Shown here: positions 1 through 5,242 of the stretch, one piece after another | How positions within the stretch are numbered: position 1 is the first letter of the stretch | Layout of the letters: each line of letters begins with the position of its first letter | Assembly (NCBI GenBank): GCA_964425255.1 | Contig: CAYRMV010000190.1 | Coordinates: 1 to 5,242, forward strand | Length of the DNA: 5,242 nucleotides | From: CAYRMV01 sp964425255 | Lineage (GTDB): Bacteria > Bacteroidota > Bacteroidia > Flavobacteriales_D > Crocinitomicaceae | Direction: 5' to 3' | Position numbers and translations under genes: made by a program | The notes under the pieces: model-generated | Told to the model about the DNA's origin: nothing | Database searches by the model: none | Seen by the model: the letters and a program-made list of their open reading frames with translations, nothing else

Positions 1-9
1 GACTGAGTA

Positions 10-75
10 ATGCTTGGTCTCTTTTTTGTTTTGGATGAGATTGAAGGAGGGAAAGGGGATATACCTAAAGAATAA
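10..75 (+). pseudogene. Possible C-terminal remnant of an upstream gene (21 codons)
   Basis: A short frame runs from an ATG to a TAA and ends in the protein-like stretch LDEIEGGKGDIPKE, which has the acidic, glycine-containing look of a real C-terminus. A TGA lies two codons upstream of the ATG in the same frame, so it cannot simply be the end of an intact gene entering from the left unless there is a frameshift or nonsense mutation at the window edge. There is no recognisable domain. It could equally be a chance frame in a locally G-rich patch. I list it as a weak remnant candidate only. Confidence 0.15.
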
Positions 76-103
76 TACTTATAAAAAGAAATATGGAAAT
101 CTA

Positions 104-111
104 TAATTTTG
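104..111 (+). promoter_or_regulatory. Candidate Bacteroidota -7 box (TAATTTTG)
   Basis: The octamer matches the TAnnTTTG consensus of the Bacteroidota housekeeping sigma factor exactly and lies 83 bases before the first ATG. No clear TTG-type -33 box is found at the expected distance upstream (around positions 79-86), and AT-rich DNA produces such octamers by chance. It would imply a leader of roughly 75 bases for the gene at 195. Confidence 0.25.
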
Positions 112-194
112 TGCATTAAAAAGCTAGAATGAGACTTTTGATTTATGAAAATAATGAGTTTCAAGTTTGATGAATGATAAAAAAATTATGATTA

Positions 195-719
195 ATGAAT
201 AATAACAGGATAATAATGTTTTTAGTTATTGCTTTAGTTCCTTGGATATCCGGCAATAGAACGATTAATTACAACGAAGAATATTATTTTAGGTTAAAAA
301 TCAAAAATACACTATTGTATAATGTTATTGTAGATCTTTCCGAAAATGGTATTTCTTTCAATATGAAAAAATTCAACTCAAATCGAACACATAAAAAAGA
401 GATTTCTAAAAAGAAAATTTTTAATAATAAATCGCATACAAAAAGCTATCATTTACTGCAAAAATATTTGTCGGAAAATTTTGAGTATTTTTCAAATCAT
501 AAAGTTAAAGAAGAGTACCTTACGATAACAGATAATCCATTTATAATGGAACTGGTAGTAGAAAATAGAGAAAGCATTGAAAAAATGATATTCGTAGACT
601 GTCACAATGAAAAAATTGATTCACTTTGTAAATTGATTAATTTATTTCTAAAAAAAAATGAAATTGAAGTTTATAAGTTAAATACCGTAGACAAAGAATT
701 TTATCCGAACTGTAATTAA
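195..719 (+). CDS. Hypothetical exported or membrane-anchored protein, 174 aa
   Basis: I do not recognise this protein. Residues 6-18 are a hydrophobic segment (IIMFLVIALVPWI) after a short polar start with one Arg, which fits a signal peptide or an N-terminal anchor; no lipobox Cys follows. The remainder is rich in Lys, Asn and Glu, with a basic middle (about residues 55-80) and a C-terminal third that alternates strand-like and helix-like stretches. Cysteines are at 136, 145 and 173. The ATG at 195 is the first in frame after a TGA at 189-191; Met8 (position 216) is an alternative start that would shorten the N-region. No Shine-Dalgarno sequence is present, only an A/T-rich leader. GC looks clearly lower than in the peptidase gene downstream, which suggests weak selection or recent acquisition. 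It stands alone, flanked by long non-coding stretches. The reading frame is probably real because of its length in such AT-rich DNA and the coherent N-terminal signal. Confidence 0.6.
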   Translation: MNNNRIIMFLVIALVPWISGNRTINYNEEYYFRLKIKNTLLYNVIVDLSENGISFNMKKFNSNRTHKKEISKKKIFNNKSHTKSYHLLQKYLSENFEYFSNHKVKEEYLTITDNPFIMELVVENRESIEKMIFVDCHNEKIDSLCKLINLFLKKNEIEVYKLNTVDKEFYPNCN

Positions 720-1110
720 ATTGGTATTATCTAAACTATCTCTTTTAGCACATTAGTAAAAGCGTTGATATCTGATTTATAAATACTTTATTAATCAATT
801 TATGAACATAATAATTAATATGTCGAGATAAGATCAATGATCATCCAAAAACACTTTGTTAGATTTTTTTAATCATTTTTCACCTACTTACCATGCGCAT
901 AGCGATAGCTTACGAAAGAAATGTCGACGGTTTTGTGTGGTAGGGCAAATAGAAACTCACCAATCCACTCTCTATAAAACAAGAATTTATTCGGAACTAA
1001 AGTACATGTAAGTAAGATGCAGCCAAAGGATTACTTGATTTTATGGATGAAGAGTTGTTGAATTGGATGGGGACGAGGTAAAAGATTTGAGATTTTATTT
1101 GTGGAACTTA
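720..1110. other. Gene-poor intergenic stretch, possibly decayed sequence
   Basis: No complete gene is visible. Just after the preceding stop there is a weak 6-bp hairpin (CTTTTA 742-747 with TAAAAG 757-762, 9-nt loop) with no following T-run, so I do not call it a terminator. From about 885 to 1080 the DNA is less AT-rich than its surroundings and has open frames of roughly 50-57 codons on both strands, none with a good start or recognisable family. One short frame (1016-1081) ends in the coding-like stretch LLDFMDEELLNWMGTR. This is compatible with a decayed gene or mobile element. The last hundred bases also share short, same-order words with the 193-bp repeat that follows. Confidence 0.3.
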
Positions 1111-1125
1111 GTGTTTTCGGGGGGA

Positions 1126-1154
1126 TAGCCGTTTCTAACGATTAAAAACGGCTA
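1126..1154. other. Hairpin of the repeat (copy 1; repeated at 1319-1347 and 1512-1540)
   Basis: A perfect 9-bp inverted repeat, TAGCCGTTT and AAACGGCTA, is separated by 11 nt and preceded by six G residues in copies 1 and 2. The stem is relatively GC-rich inside otherwise AT-rich DNA. No T-run follows on either strand, so it is not an ordinary intrinsic terminator. It could be a structured RNA element, a protein-binding inverted repeat or a recombination site; the sequence does not decide between these. Confidence 0.7.
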
Positions 1155-1202
1155 ATTTGAAAAATGACTTGTTAATTCCAGGAAAATTGTTATTTATGTA
1201 TG

Positions 1203-1221
1203 TGCATCAAGCTTTTGTGCA
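1203..1221. other. Second, smaller hairpin of the repeat (copy 1; repeated at 1396-1414)
   Basis: TGCA and CAA, with a bulged T between them, can pair with TTGTGCA around a 4-nt GCTT loop, giving seven base pairs. It is identical in both full copies, but at about 97% overall identity this does not demonstrate selection on the pairing. It is far too weak to be a terminator. Confidence 0.35.
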
Positions 1222-1303
1222 AATTTTTAAATTGAAGAAATATGTTAATGAATTTTGATTTGGTTTATCCGTATTTGAAAGGGACTAGATTTCATAAATT
1301 CGA

Positions 1304-1496
1304 GTGTTTTCGGGGGGATAGCCGTTTCTAACGATTAAAAACGGCTAATTTGAAAAATGACTTGTTAATTCCAGGAAAATTGTTATTTAAGTATGTGCAT
1401 CAAGCTTTTGTGCAAATTTTTAAATTGAAGAGATATGGTATTGAATTTTGATTTGGTTTATCCGTATTTGAAAGGGACTAGATTTTATAATTTCGA
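1304..1496 (+). repeat. 193-bp tandem repeat, copy 2
   Basis: Second full unit, directly abutting the first with exactly the same length. Differences from copy 1 are single substitutions: one in the TTTAAGTATG region near 1390, three clustered at about 1432-1441 and two near the right end. Both hairpins are unchanged: TAGCCGTTT 1319-1327 with AAACGGCTA 1339-1347, and the bulged stem at 1396-1414. The high identity suggests a recent duplication or continuing homogenisation between the copies. Confidence 0.95.
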
Positions 1497-1540
1497 GTGT
1501 TTTCAAGGGGATAGCCGTTTCTAACGATTAAAAACGACTA
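1497..1540 (+). repeat. 193-bp repeat, partial copy 3 (44 bp clear)
   Basis: The third copy starts at the exact 193-bp period. It matches copies 1 and 2 over the first 44 bp except for GG to AA at 1505-1506 and G to A at 1537. The last change breaks one pair of the 9-bp stem as read on the plus strand but leaves a G-U wobble on the minus strand. After 1540 the similarity drops, yet ACTTG at 1553-1557 stays in register and an AAAATT...TATTTA stretch reappears 3 nt out of phase up to about 1576. The copy may therefore be eroded rather than cleanly cut. Confidence 0.85.
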
Positions 1541-1554
1541 TTTTTAAATTTCAC

Positions 1555-1583
1555 TTGCAAATGTCAAAATTATTTACTATAAC
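1555..1583 (+). promoter_or_regulatory. Weak promoter candidate before the Zn-ribbon gene
   Basis: TTGCAA (1555-1560) and TATAAC (1578-1583) are separated by 17 bases, which resembles a general -35/-10 arrangement. The TTG also suits a Bacteroidota -33 element, but no TAnnTTTG box follows at the right distance. It lies in the eroded part of repeat copy 3 and would give a leader of about 110 bases containing two 9-A runs (1604-1612 and 1620-1628). AT-rich background makes chance matches likely. Confidence 0.22.
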
Positions 1584-1699
1584 AATCTATAAACGAACCT
1601 CTTAAAAAAAAATAATTCCAAAAAAAAATCTCCAACCTCTTGCAACATCCAAACTTATTCACTAACTTCAAGTATAAATTGAAATTAAAACCCCTTTTT

Positions 1700-2239
1700 A
1701 TGACAAATATTCAAACTACATCCAAAGGAAAAATAGATGGAAACTCGTTAAAAGTAGCTCAACGTTTATGCTGTGTTTGCGACAAACCCTATTACGGTCG
1801 ATCGGACAAGATTTATTGTGATGATCATTGTCGAAATCGTTACCATGCTGAATTGCGAAAGCATACCAAAACGGCCGCGCAGGTGAAAACCAAAATCATG
1901 TACAAAAATTACGCGATATTGTGTCTTTTGTTGGCAGGCAAACAAGGGAAAATCGTAATTAAGAAACGCGAATTACAAAAACAGTTATTTGATTTTGATG
2001 TTGTTACAGGAGTAACGAATTCACCATTGGGATTGAAGTTTGAGTTGTTTGAGTTTTCCTATTATTTCACTTCGAATGAAAATGTAGTGATCAAACATGA
2101 TACAAATGAGCACAAATTTTCTCCCTTTGTTTACAAAAGGTGGGAGCGACATTGGAAATTGATTCAGACTGATTTAGAGTTATTTGCTTTCAGTTCTAAT
2201 GTTTTTCATGATAAATCCAGTTTGAAATCTAGTGGTTAG
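1700..2239 (+). CDS. Zn-ribbon protein (DUF2116-like), 179 aa
   Basis: Near the N-terminus lies a four-cysteine zinc-binding pattern, C24-x2-C27-x12-C40-x3-C44, with the surrounding words GRSDKIYC and CRNRYH. These are characteristic of a small Zn-ribbon family widespread in Bacteroidota (DUF2116-type ribbon). The rest also follows the family layout: a Lys-rich linker, then a segment with NYAILCLLL and a later FDFDV motif before aromatic strands. Family function is unknown; nucleic-acid binding is a guess from the ribbon and basic charge. There is no signal peptide or membrane segment, so it is probably cytoplasmic. I chose ATG at 1700; the frame extends upstream to a TTG at 1640, but those 20 residues lie in non-conserved low-complexity sequence and TTG is a poor start. 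At 179 aa it is somewhat longer than the relatives I recall, with a Ser-rich, divergent C-terminal tail. It follows the 193-bp repeats and precedes the peptidase by 39 bases. Confidence 0.82.
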   Translation: MTNIQTTSKGKIDGNSLKVAQRLCCVCDKPYYGRSDKIYCDDHCRNRYHAELRKHTKTAAQVKTKIMYKNYAILCLLLAGKQGKIVIKKRELQKQLFDFDVVTGVTNSPLGLKFELFEFSYYFTSNENVVIKHDTNEHKFSPFVYKRWERHWKLIQTDLELFAFSSNVFHDKSSLKSSG

Positions 2240-2278
2240 TATCGTCTATTTTAAGTAAGTTTGAAAAAATGTAAACAT

Positions 2279-4609
2279 ATGAATCCATTGGTGAAAAAGA
2301 CCATTTTTGTGATATTCTTTTTGATTTTCAGTAATTTGTCATTAGCACAATTTCCTTTTGATTTACAAACAATCATGAAAGGAAATGAATTTATTGGTCA
2401 TCAACCTGAAAATCCGAGATGGTCGTGGGATAGTAAAACACTTTTTTTCGATTGGAATCCAACGAATAACCCCGGAAATTCGATCTATTTCTGGGAAGAA
2501 GGAATGGCTGGACCAATGCTACTTCCTGCAGAAAGATATCACGAAACATTTCTGTGTGATGCAGACCAAGCAGCTTTTAAAATTCGATTTTATATCCGTG
2601 AAAATGCGCTATATTCTTTCAATACAGAGTTGAAAAAACATACGTTGCATTACAAAACAAATGAACAAATATTCAACTTACAACGAGTAAATAATCCAAA
2701 TAAAGTCTATTTTCAGCAAGGAATGGCACTCTTTTGTTTTGATTTGTTTTCGGGTAGTACTGTTCAAATTGTTCAGTTTGTAAAATCATCCAAAGAATCT
2801 GATCAAGAGCCTTCATTTTTAGAAAAGCAACAAGATTCTCTTTTTGAGATTATTAGAAATAAAAAGACAAAACAAGCGTGGAATGAAGCGGAAAGAAAAA
2901 AATATCTTCTACCAGAAATAAAACAAATTAACATCGGAAATGATGAATTATCGGACGTTTCGATTTCGTTGGATGAAAATCATGTAATTTATAGGTTGGA
3001 AGAACCAAACAAGTTGAAGTCTACGGATGTTCCTCATTATGTGACTACTAATGGACATTTATTTATCGAGAAAGCTAGAGAGAAAGTAAGTATAACAAAT
3101 TTGAATTTTTATCATTGTTATCAATGGAAAATTCAAGCGGATACCATTATTAAATTGGATTTTTCGGCTTTGACTGATTTGAATAAAAAACCTTCTTATC
3201 TAACTGATGCGGCGCTTTATCCTGAAAAAAGACATCTTTTCATGCATCGCCCAATATATTCGCCAAAAGAGTCAATGGCAGTGATGGATATTCGTAGTTT
3301 GGACAACAAAGATCGATGGTTGGTTTCAATTGATTTGAATTCAAGCTCTGTTTTTGAATGGGATCATCAACACGATGAAGCTTGGATCGGTGGGCCAGGA
3401 ATTGGAGAATGGGATTTTTATCCAGGAACTTTGGGGTATTTTTCTGATGGAAAAACGGTATTTTACCAATCGGAAAAAACCGGATTTTCACATCTTTATT
3501 CTTACTCTTCTCAAACGAAAGAAAAAAGAACAATTACAAGTGGAAATTGGGAAGTAAGAGAGGTAAACGTTTTAGCAAATGGAGCCAAGTTATATTGTTC
3601 AACTAATACGTCCCATCCAGGGAATCGTGATGTGTATCGCTATGATTTCCTATCGAATAAATGGGAGAAACTTATTGAAAAAGTGGGAGCATCGGAATTG
3701 TCTGTTTCTCCGAATGAAAAAAACTGGGCAATTCGATTTTCAACGAGTAATCAACCGTGGGAACTTTTTGTTGCACAATCCGGAAAATCATGGAAACAAT
3801 TGACGAAATCGACTACCAAAGAGTTTCAACAATATGCATGGAAAAAAGCATCAATCATTTCACTCAAAACTTCGGATAATACGCAGGTGAATGCTCGGAT
3901 CTATCAACCGGAAGAAGGGAAAAAGAATGGTGCAGCAATCATTTTTGTTCATGGCGCTGGTTATCTTCAAAATGCGCATCTTTTTTGGAGTTCCTACTCG
4001 AGAGAATACCTATTTCACCATTTTCTTGTTGAACAAGGATATACGATTTTAGACATCGATTACCGTGGAAGTGATGGTTATGGCCGCGATTTCAGAACGG
4101 GAATTTACCGACACATGGGAGGTCTCGATTTAGAAGATCAACTTTTAGGGAGAGAGTATTTAATTCAATTGGGAATCGACTCCAACCGAATCGGAATTTA
4201 TGGTGGTTCATACGGTGGGTTTATTACTTTGATGGCGCTCTTTACAGAACCAGGGGCATTCAAGGTAGGTGCAGCTTTGCGTTCCGTTACAGATTGGGCA
4301 CATTACAATCATCCGTACACGTCAAATATCTTGAATTTTCCTGAAACCGATCTGGAAGCATACAAACAAAGTTCTCCCATTTATTTCGCGGAAAATTTAC
4401 AAGATCATTTGTTAATCTTACACGGAATGATAGATGATAATGTTCAATTTCAGGATGTTGTTCGCTTAAATCAACGGCTTATTGAATTGAAAAAAAAGAA
4501 TTGGGAAATGGCCATTTATCCGGTTGAAAGACACGGTTTTGTCAATGCTGATTCTTGGTATGATGAATACAGACGAATTTGGGAATTATTTGAAAAAACA
4601 TTGAAATAA
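2279..4609 (+). CDS. Secreted S9 family serine peptidase (DPP IV / prolyl oligopeptidase-like), 776 aa
   Basis: A serine exopeptidase-type enzyme that should cut short peptides outside the cytoplasm. Residues 1-23 form a Sec signal peptide (KK, then a hydrophobic core, ending LSLA before Q24) with no lipobox. Residues from about 40 to 530 are a DPPIV_N-like beta-propeller, shown by NPRWSWDSKTLFFDW near the start and by TGFSHLYSY and SGNWEVREV later. From about 535 to the end is the alpha/beta-hydrolase domain: oxyanion motif HGAG at 558-561, DYRGS at 594-598, nucleophile Ser644 in GGSYGG, Asp719 in HGMIDDNV and His752 in ERHGF. Triad spacing (75 and 33 residues) is close to that of human DPP4 (78 and 32). 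I do not find the DW-x-YEEE double-Glu motif that defines true dipeptidyl peptidase IV, so exact specificity is open. ATG at 2279 gives a proper signal peptide; TTG at 2261 would add six residues. Length is normal for the family, and the frame is intact. The GNAT gene follows directly. Confidence 0.93.
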   Translation: MNPLVKKTIFVIFFLIFSNLSLAQFPFDLQTIMKGNEFIGHQPENPRWSWDSKTLFFDWNPTNNPGNSIYFWEEGMAGPMLLPAERYHETFLCDADQAAFKIRFYIRENALYSFNTELKKHTLHYKTNEQIFNLQRVNNPNKVYFQQGMALFCFDLFSGSTVQIVQFVKSSKESDQEPSFLEKQQDSLFEIIRNKKTKQAWNEAERKKYLLPEIKQINIGNDELSDVSISLDENHVIYRLEEPNKLKSTDVPHYVTTNGHLFIEKAREKVSITNLNFYHCYQWKIQADTIIKLDFSALTDLNKKPSYLTDAALYPEKRHLFMHRPIYSPKESMAVMDIRSLDNKDRWLVSIDLNSSSVFEWDHQHDEAWIGGPGIGEWDFYPGTLGYFSDGKTVFYQSEKTGFSHLYSYSSQTKEKRTITSGNWEVREVNVLANGAKLYCSTNTSHPGNRDVYRYDFLSNKWEKLIEKVGASELSVSPNEKNWAIRFSTSNQPWELFVAQSGKSWKQLTKSTTKEFQQYAWKKASIISLKTSDNTQVNARIYQPEEGKKNGAAIIFVHGAGYLQNAHLFWSSYSREYLFHHFLVEQGYTILDIDYRGSDGYGRDFRTGIYRHMGGLDLEDQLLGREYLIQLGIDSNRIGIYGGSYGGFITLMALFTEPGAFKVGAALRSVTDWAHYNHPYTSNILNFPETDLEAYKQSSPIYFAENLQDHLLILHGMIDDNVQFQDVVRLNQRLIELKKKNWEMAIYPVERHGFVNADSWYDEYRRIWELFEKTLK

Positions 4610-5053
4610 ATGGATCTAATTTTAAAAGAATTTGTTTCCCTAGATGAAATGTTAGGGGAATGGGAAACCATCGTGCATTTGTATCCCAATCTTTCGAAAG
4701 AAAAATATGCTTCTATGTTGCTAGAAATGATTCCCAATAATTATTTCCAATTAGCAGCTTTTGAAAACGATATTTGTCTTGGAATTTGTGGCTTTTGGAT
4801 AGGAACAAAGTTGTGGTGTGGTAAATACATCGAGCTGGATAATGTGGTTGTTAAACAGGAGTATAGATCCAAAGGTGTTGGGAAATGGATGACCGATTAT
4901 TTGGAAGAAAAAGCGCGACAAATGGGGTGTTCGATTTTGGTTTTAGATGCCTATACACACAATTTTGGAGCACATCGATTTTATTACAACCAAGGTTTTG
5001 GTCCAAAAGGCTTTCATTTTGTAAAAATTCTCGAAGAAGATAAATTAACTTAA
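4610..5053 (+). CDS. GNAT family N-acetyltransferase, 147 aa
   Basis: This enzyme should transfer an acetyl group from acetyl-CoA to an amine; the substrate cannot be told from sequence. The GNAT fold is shown by strand IELDNVVV (74-81), followed by the acetyl-CoA pyrophosphate-binding motif A, Y85-R-S-K-G-V-G-K92 (R/Q-x-x-G-x-G/A), and by motif B, A121-H-R-F-Y-Y-N-Q-G-F130, with a typical GFHFVK ending. The N-terminal half holds an acceptor-side helix (SKEKYASMLLEMI, 29-41) and a strand pair around GICGFWIG. Length is normal for a single-domain GNAT, and it has no signal peptide, so it is cytoplasmic. Its ATG directly follows the peptidase TAA (TAAATG), so it has no leader of its own and is probably translated by re-initiation from the same mRNA. 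A functional link with an exported peptidase is not obvious, and co-transcription need not mean a shared pathway. Confidence 0.92.
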   Translation: MDLILKEFVSLDEMLGEWETIVHLYPNLSKEKYASMLLEMIPNNYFQLAAFENDICLGICGFWIGTKLWCGKYIELDNVVVKQEYRSKGVGKWMTDYLEEKARQMGCSILVLDAYTHNFGAHRFYYNQGFGPKGFHFVKILEEDKLT

Positions 5054-5109
5054 ATCCATATTTCTCAGTAGCATGTTTGATTGAATTTACAAACGTGAAA
5101 GTGTTAAAA

Positions 5110-5135
5110 TTATTGATAATCAGCGATTATAATAA
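5110..5135. other. AT-rich hairpin downstream of the GNAT gene
   Basis: TTATT, a bulged G and ATAATC (5110-5121) can pair with GATTAT and AATAA (5125-5135) around a 3-nt AGC loop, giving 11 base pairs with one bulge. It lies 57 bases after the GNAT stop codon. It has almost no GC and no T-run on the plus strand, so it does not look like a classical intrinsic terminator. It may still protect the 3' end of the transcript or be a chance product of AT-rich DNA. Confidence 0.3.
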
Positions 5136-5202
5136 GGTTGAATTCAGCTATATGTTTTTTCAAAAGTCACTCAGGGATATTTCACACCATTACTAAATTG
5201 GG

Positions 5203-5238
5203 GTCAAATCGAAATTTTCAGGTTAAAAAATGTCAAAT
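5203..5238. repeat. Two GTCAAAT words, possible insertion-sequence end
   Basis: GTCAAAT occurs at 5203-5209 (within GGGGTCAAATCG) and again at 5232-5238, 29 bases apart. Repeated, spaced words of this kind, including GGGTCAAAT-like forms, are what I recall from the multi-repeat ends of IS21-family elements in Bacteroidota. No transposase sequence is inside the window, and two short words are thin evidence. Confidence 0.2.
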
Positions 5239-5242
5239 AATC

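Larger units (their letters stand above)
1111..1303 (+). repeat. 193-bp tandem repeat, copy 1
   Basis: First full unit of a tandem array. It begins GTGTTTTC followed by six G residues and is matched without gaps by the next unit; I count about six substitutions in 193 positions (around 97% identity). The unit length is not a multiple of three and no frame runs through it, so it is not a protein repeat. It contains a 9-bp hairpin (TAGCCGTTT at 1126-1134 with AAACGGCTA at 1146-1154, 11-nt loop) and a second smaller one (TGCA-T-CAA at 1203-1210 with TTGTGCA at 1215-1221, one bulged T, 4-nt loop). The orientation shown is arbitrary. Confidence 0.95.
5054..5242. other. Intergenic right edge of the window
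   Basis: No gene can be supported. An ATG at 5230 begins an open frame (MSNN) just after an in-frame TAA and in an A-rich context, so a downstream gene could start there, but only four full codons are in the window. The stretch also holds an AT-rich hairpin and the repeated GTCAAAT words listed separately. Confidence 0.4.

Noticed and set aside
835..848. Small palindrome GATCAATGATC as an operator
   Set aside because: Too short, in AT-rich DNA, and not near any gene start.
885..1081. Short reading frames on both strands as a small gene
   Set aside because: The roughly 50-57-codon frames lack a credible start and family resemblance, and overlap each other on opposite strands; kept only as possible decayed sequence.
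1126..1154. Intrinsic terminator
   Set aside because: The 9-bp stem is not followed by a T-run on either strand (plus: AATTTGAA; minus: TCCCCCCG).
1111..1540. CRISPR array
   Set aside because: The intervening 149-bp stretches are nearly identical to each other and far longer than CRISPR spacers; no cas gene is present.
1111..1540. Integron cassette array with attC sites
   Set aside because: The blocks contain AAC and GTT triplets, but the RYYYAAC/GTTRRRY core pair with complementary inner arms is not met, the spacers carry no reading frame, and no integrase is visible.
2385..2633. Open frame of 82 codons on the plus strand
   Set aside because: It lies wholly inside the peptidase gene in another frame and has no protein-like features; the peptidase frame has strong family motifs.
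3240..3533. Open frame of 97 codons on the minus strand
   Set aside because: Antisense shadow of the peptidase propeller, with low-complexity Lys/Phe/Pro-rich translation and no recognisable domain.
3354..3803. Two plus-strand frames of 67 and 74 codons (3354-3557 and 3579-3803)
   Set aside because: Both are out-of-frame shadows within the intact peptidase gene.
4516..4737. Minus-strand frame of 73 codons across the peptidase-GNAT junction
   Set aside because: It overlaps two well-supported genes on the other strand and shows no family similarity.
5230..5242. Start of a downstream gene (ATG TCA AAT AAT)
   Set aside because: Only four complete codons are inside the window and the same bases fall within the repeated GTCAAAT word; cannot be supported.

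Overview
The window looks like chromosomal DNA of an AT-rich Bacteroidota bacterium, most likely of the Flavobacteriales type. The reasons are the low GC, A-rich leaders with no Shine-Dalgarno sequence before the genes, a Zn-ribbon protein of a kind I know mainly from this phylum, and a secreted S9 peptidase close in motif wording to Bacteroidota homologues. The genus cannot be fixed from the sequence alone.

Layout. Positions 1-194 hold no complete gene, only a 21-codon reading frame that may be the tail of a lost gene, and a weak promoter candidate. Positions 195-719 encode a very AT-rich, Lys/Asn-rich hypothetical protein with a hydrophobic N-terminus. Positions 720-1699 are about 980 bases without a convincing gene. 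Their right half holds a tandem array: two 193-bp units about 97% identical to each other, then a third copy that is clear for 44 bp and fades after that. Each full unit carries two potential hairpins. Positions 1700-5053 are a compact same-strand block of three genes: a Zn-ribbon protein, a signal-peptide-bearing S9 serine peptidase (beta-propeller plus alpha/beta-hydrolase, complete Ser-Asp-His triad) and a GNAT acetyltransferase whose ATG directly follows the peptidase stop codon. The last 189 bases are intergenic. They contain an AT-rich hairpin and, at the edge, repeated GTCAAAT words that may be the end of an insertion sequence.

How the genes relate. The peptidase and acetyltransferase are probably co-transcribed and translationally coupled (TAAATG junction). 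The Zn-ribbon gene lies 39 bases upstream with no visible terminator, so it may share the transcript, but no common pathway is evident. The peptidase should act in the periplasm or outside the cell on peptides, while the other two products are cytoplasmic. The least ordinary part is the 193-bp array: it encodes no protein, it begins and ends on the same 44-bp hairpin-bearing block, and it may be older and longer than its clear copies suggest. I see no evidence of a defence system, CRISPR array, tRNA or rRNA.
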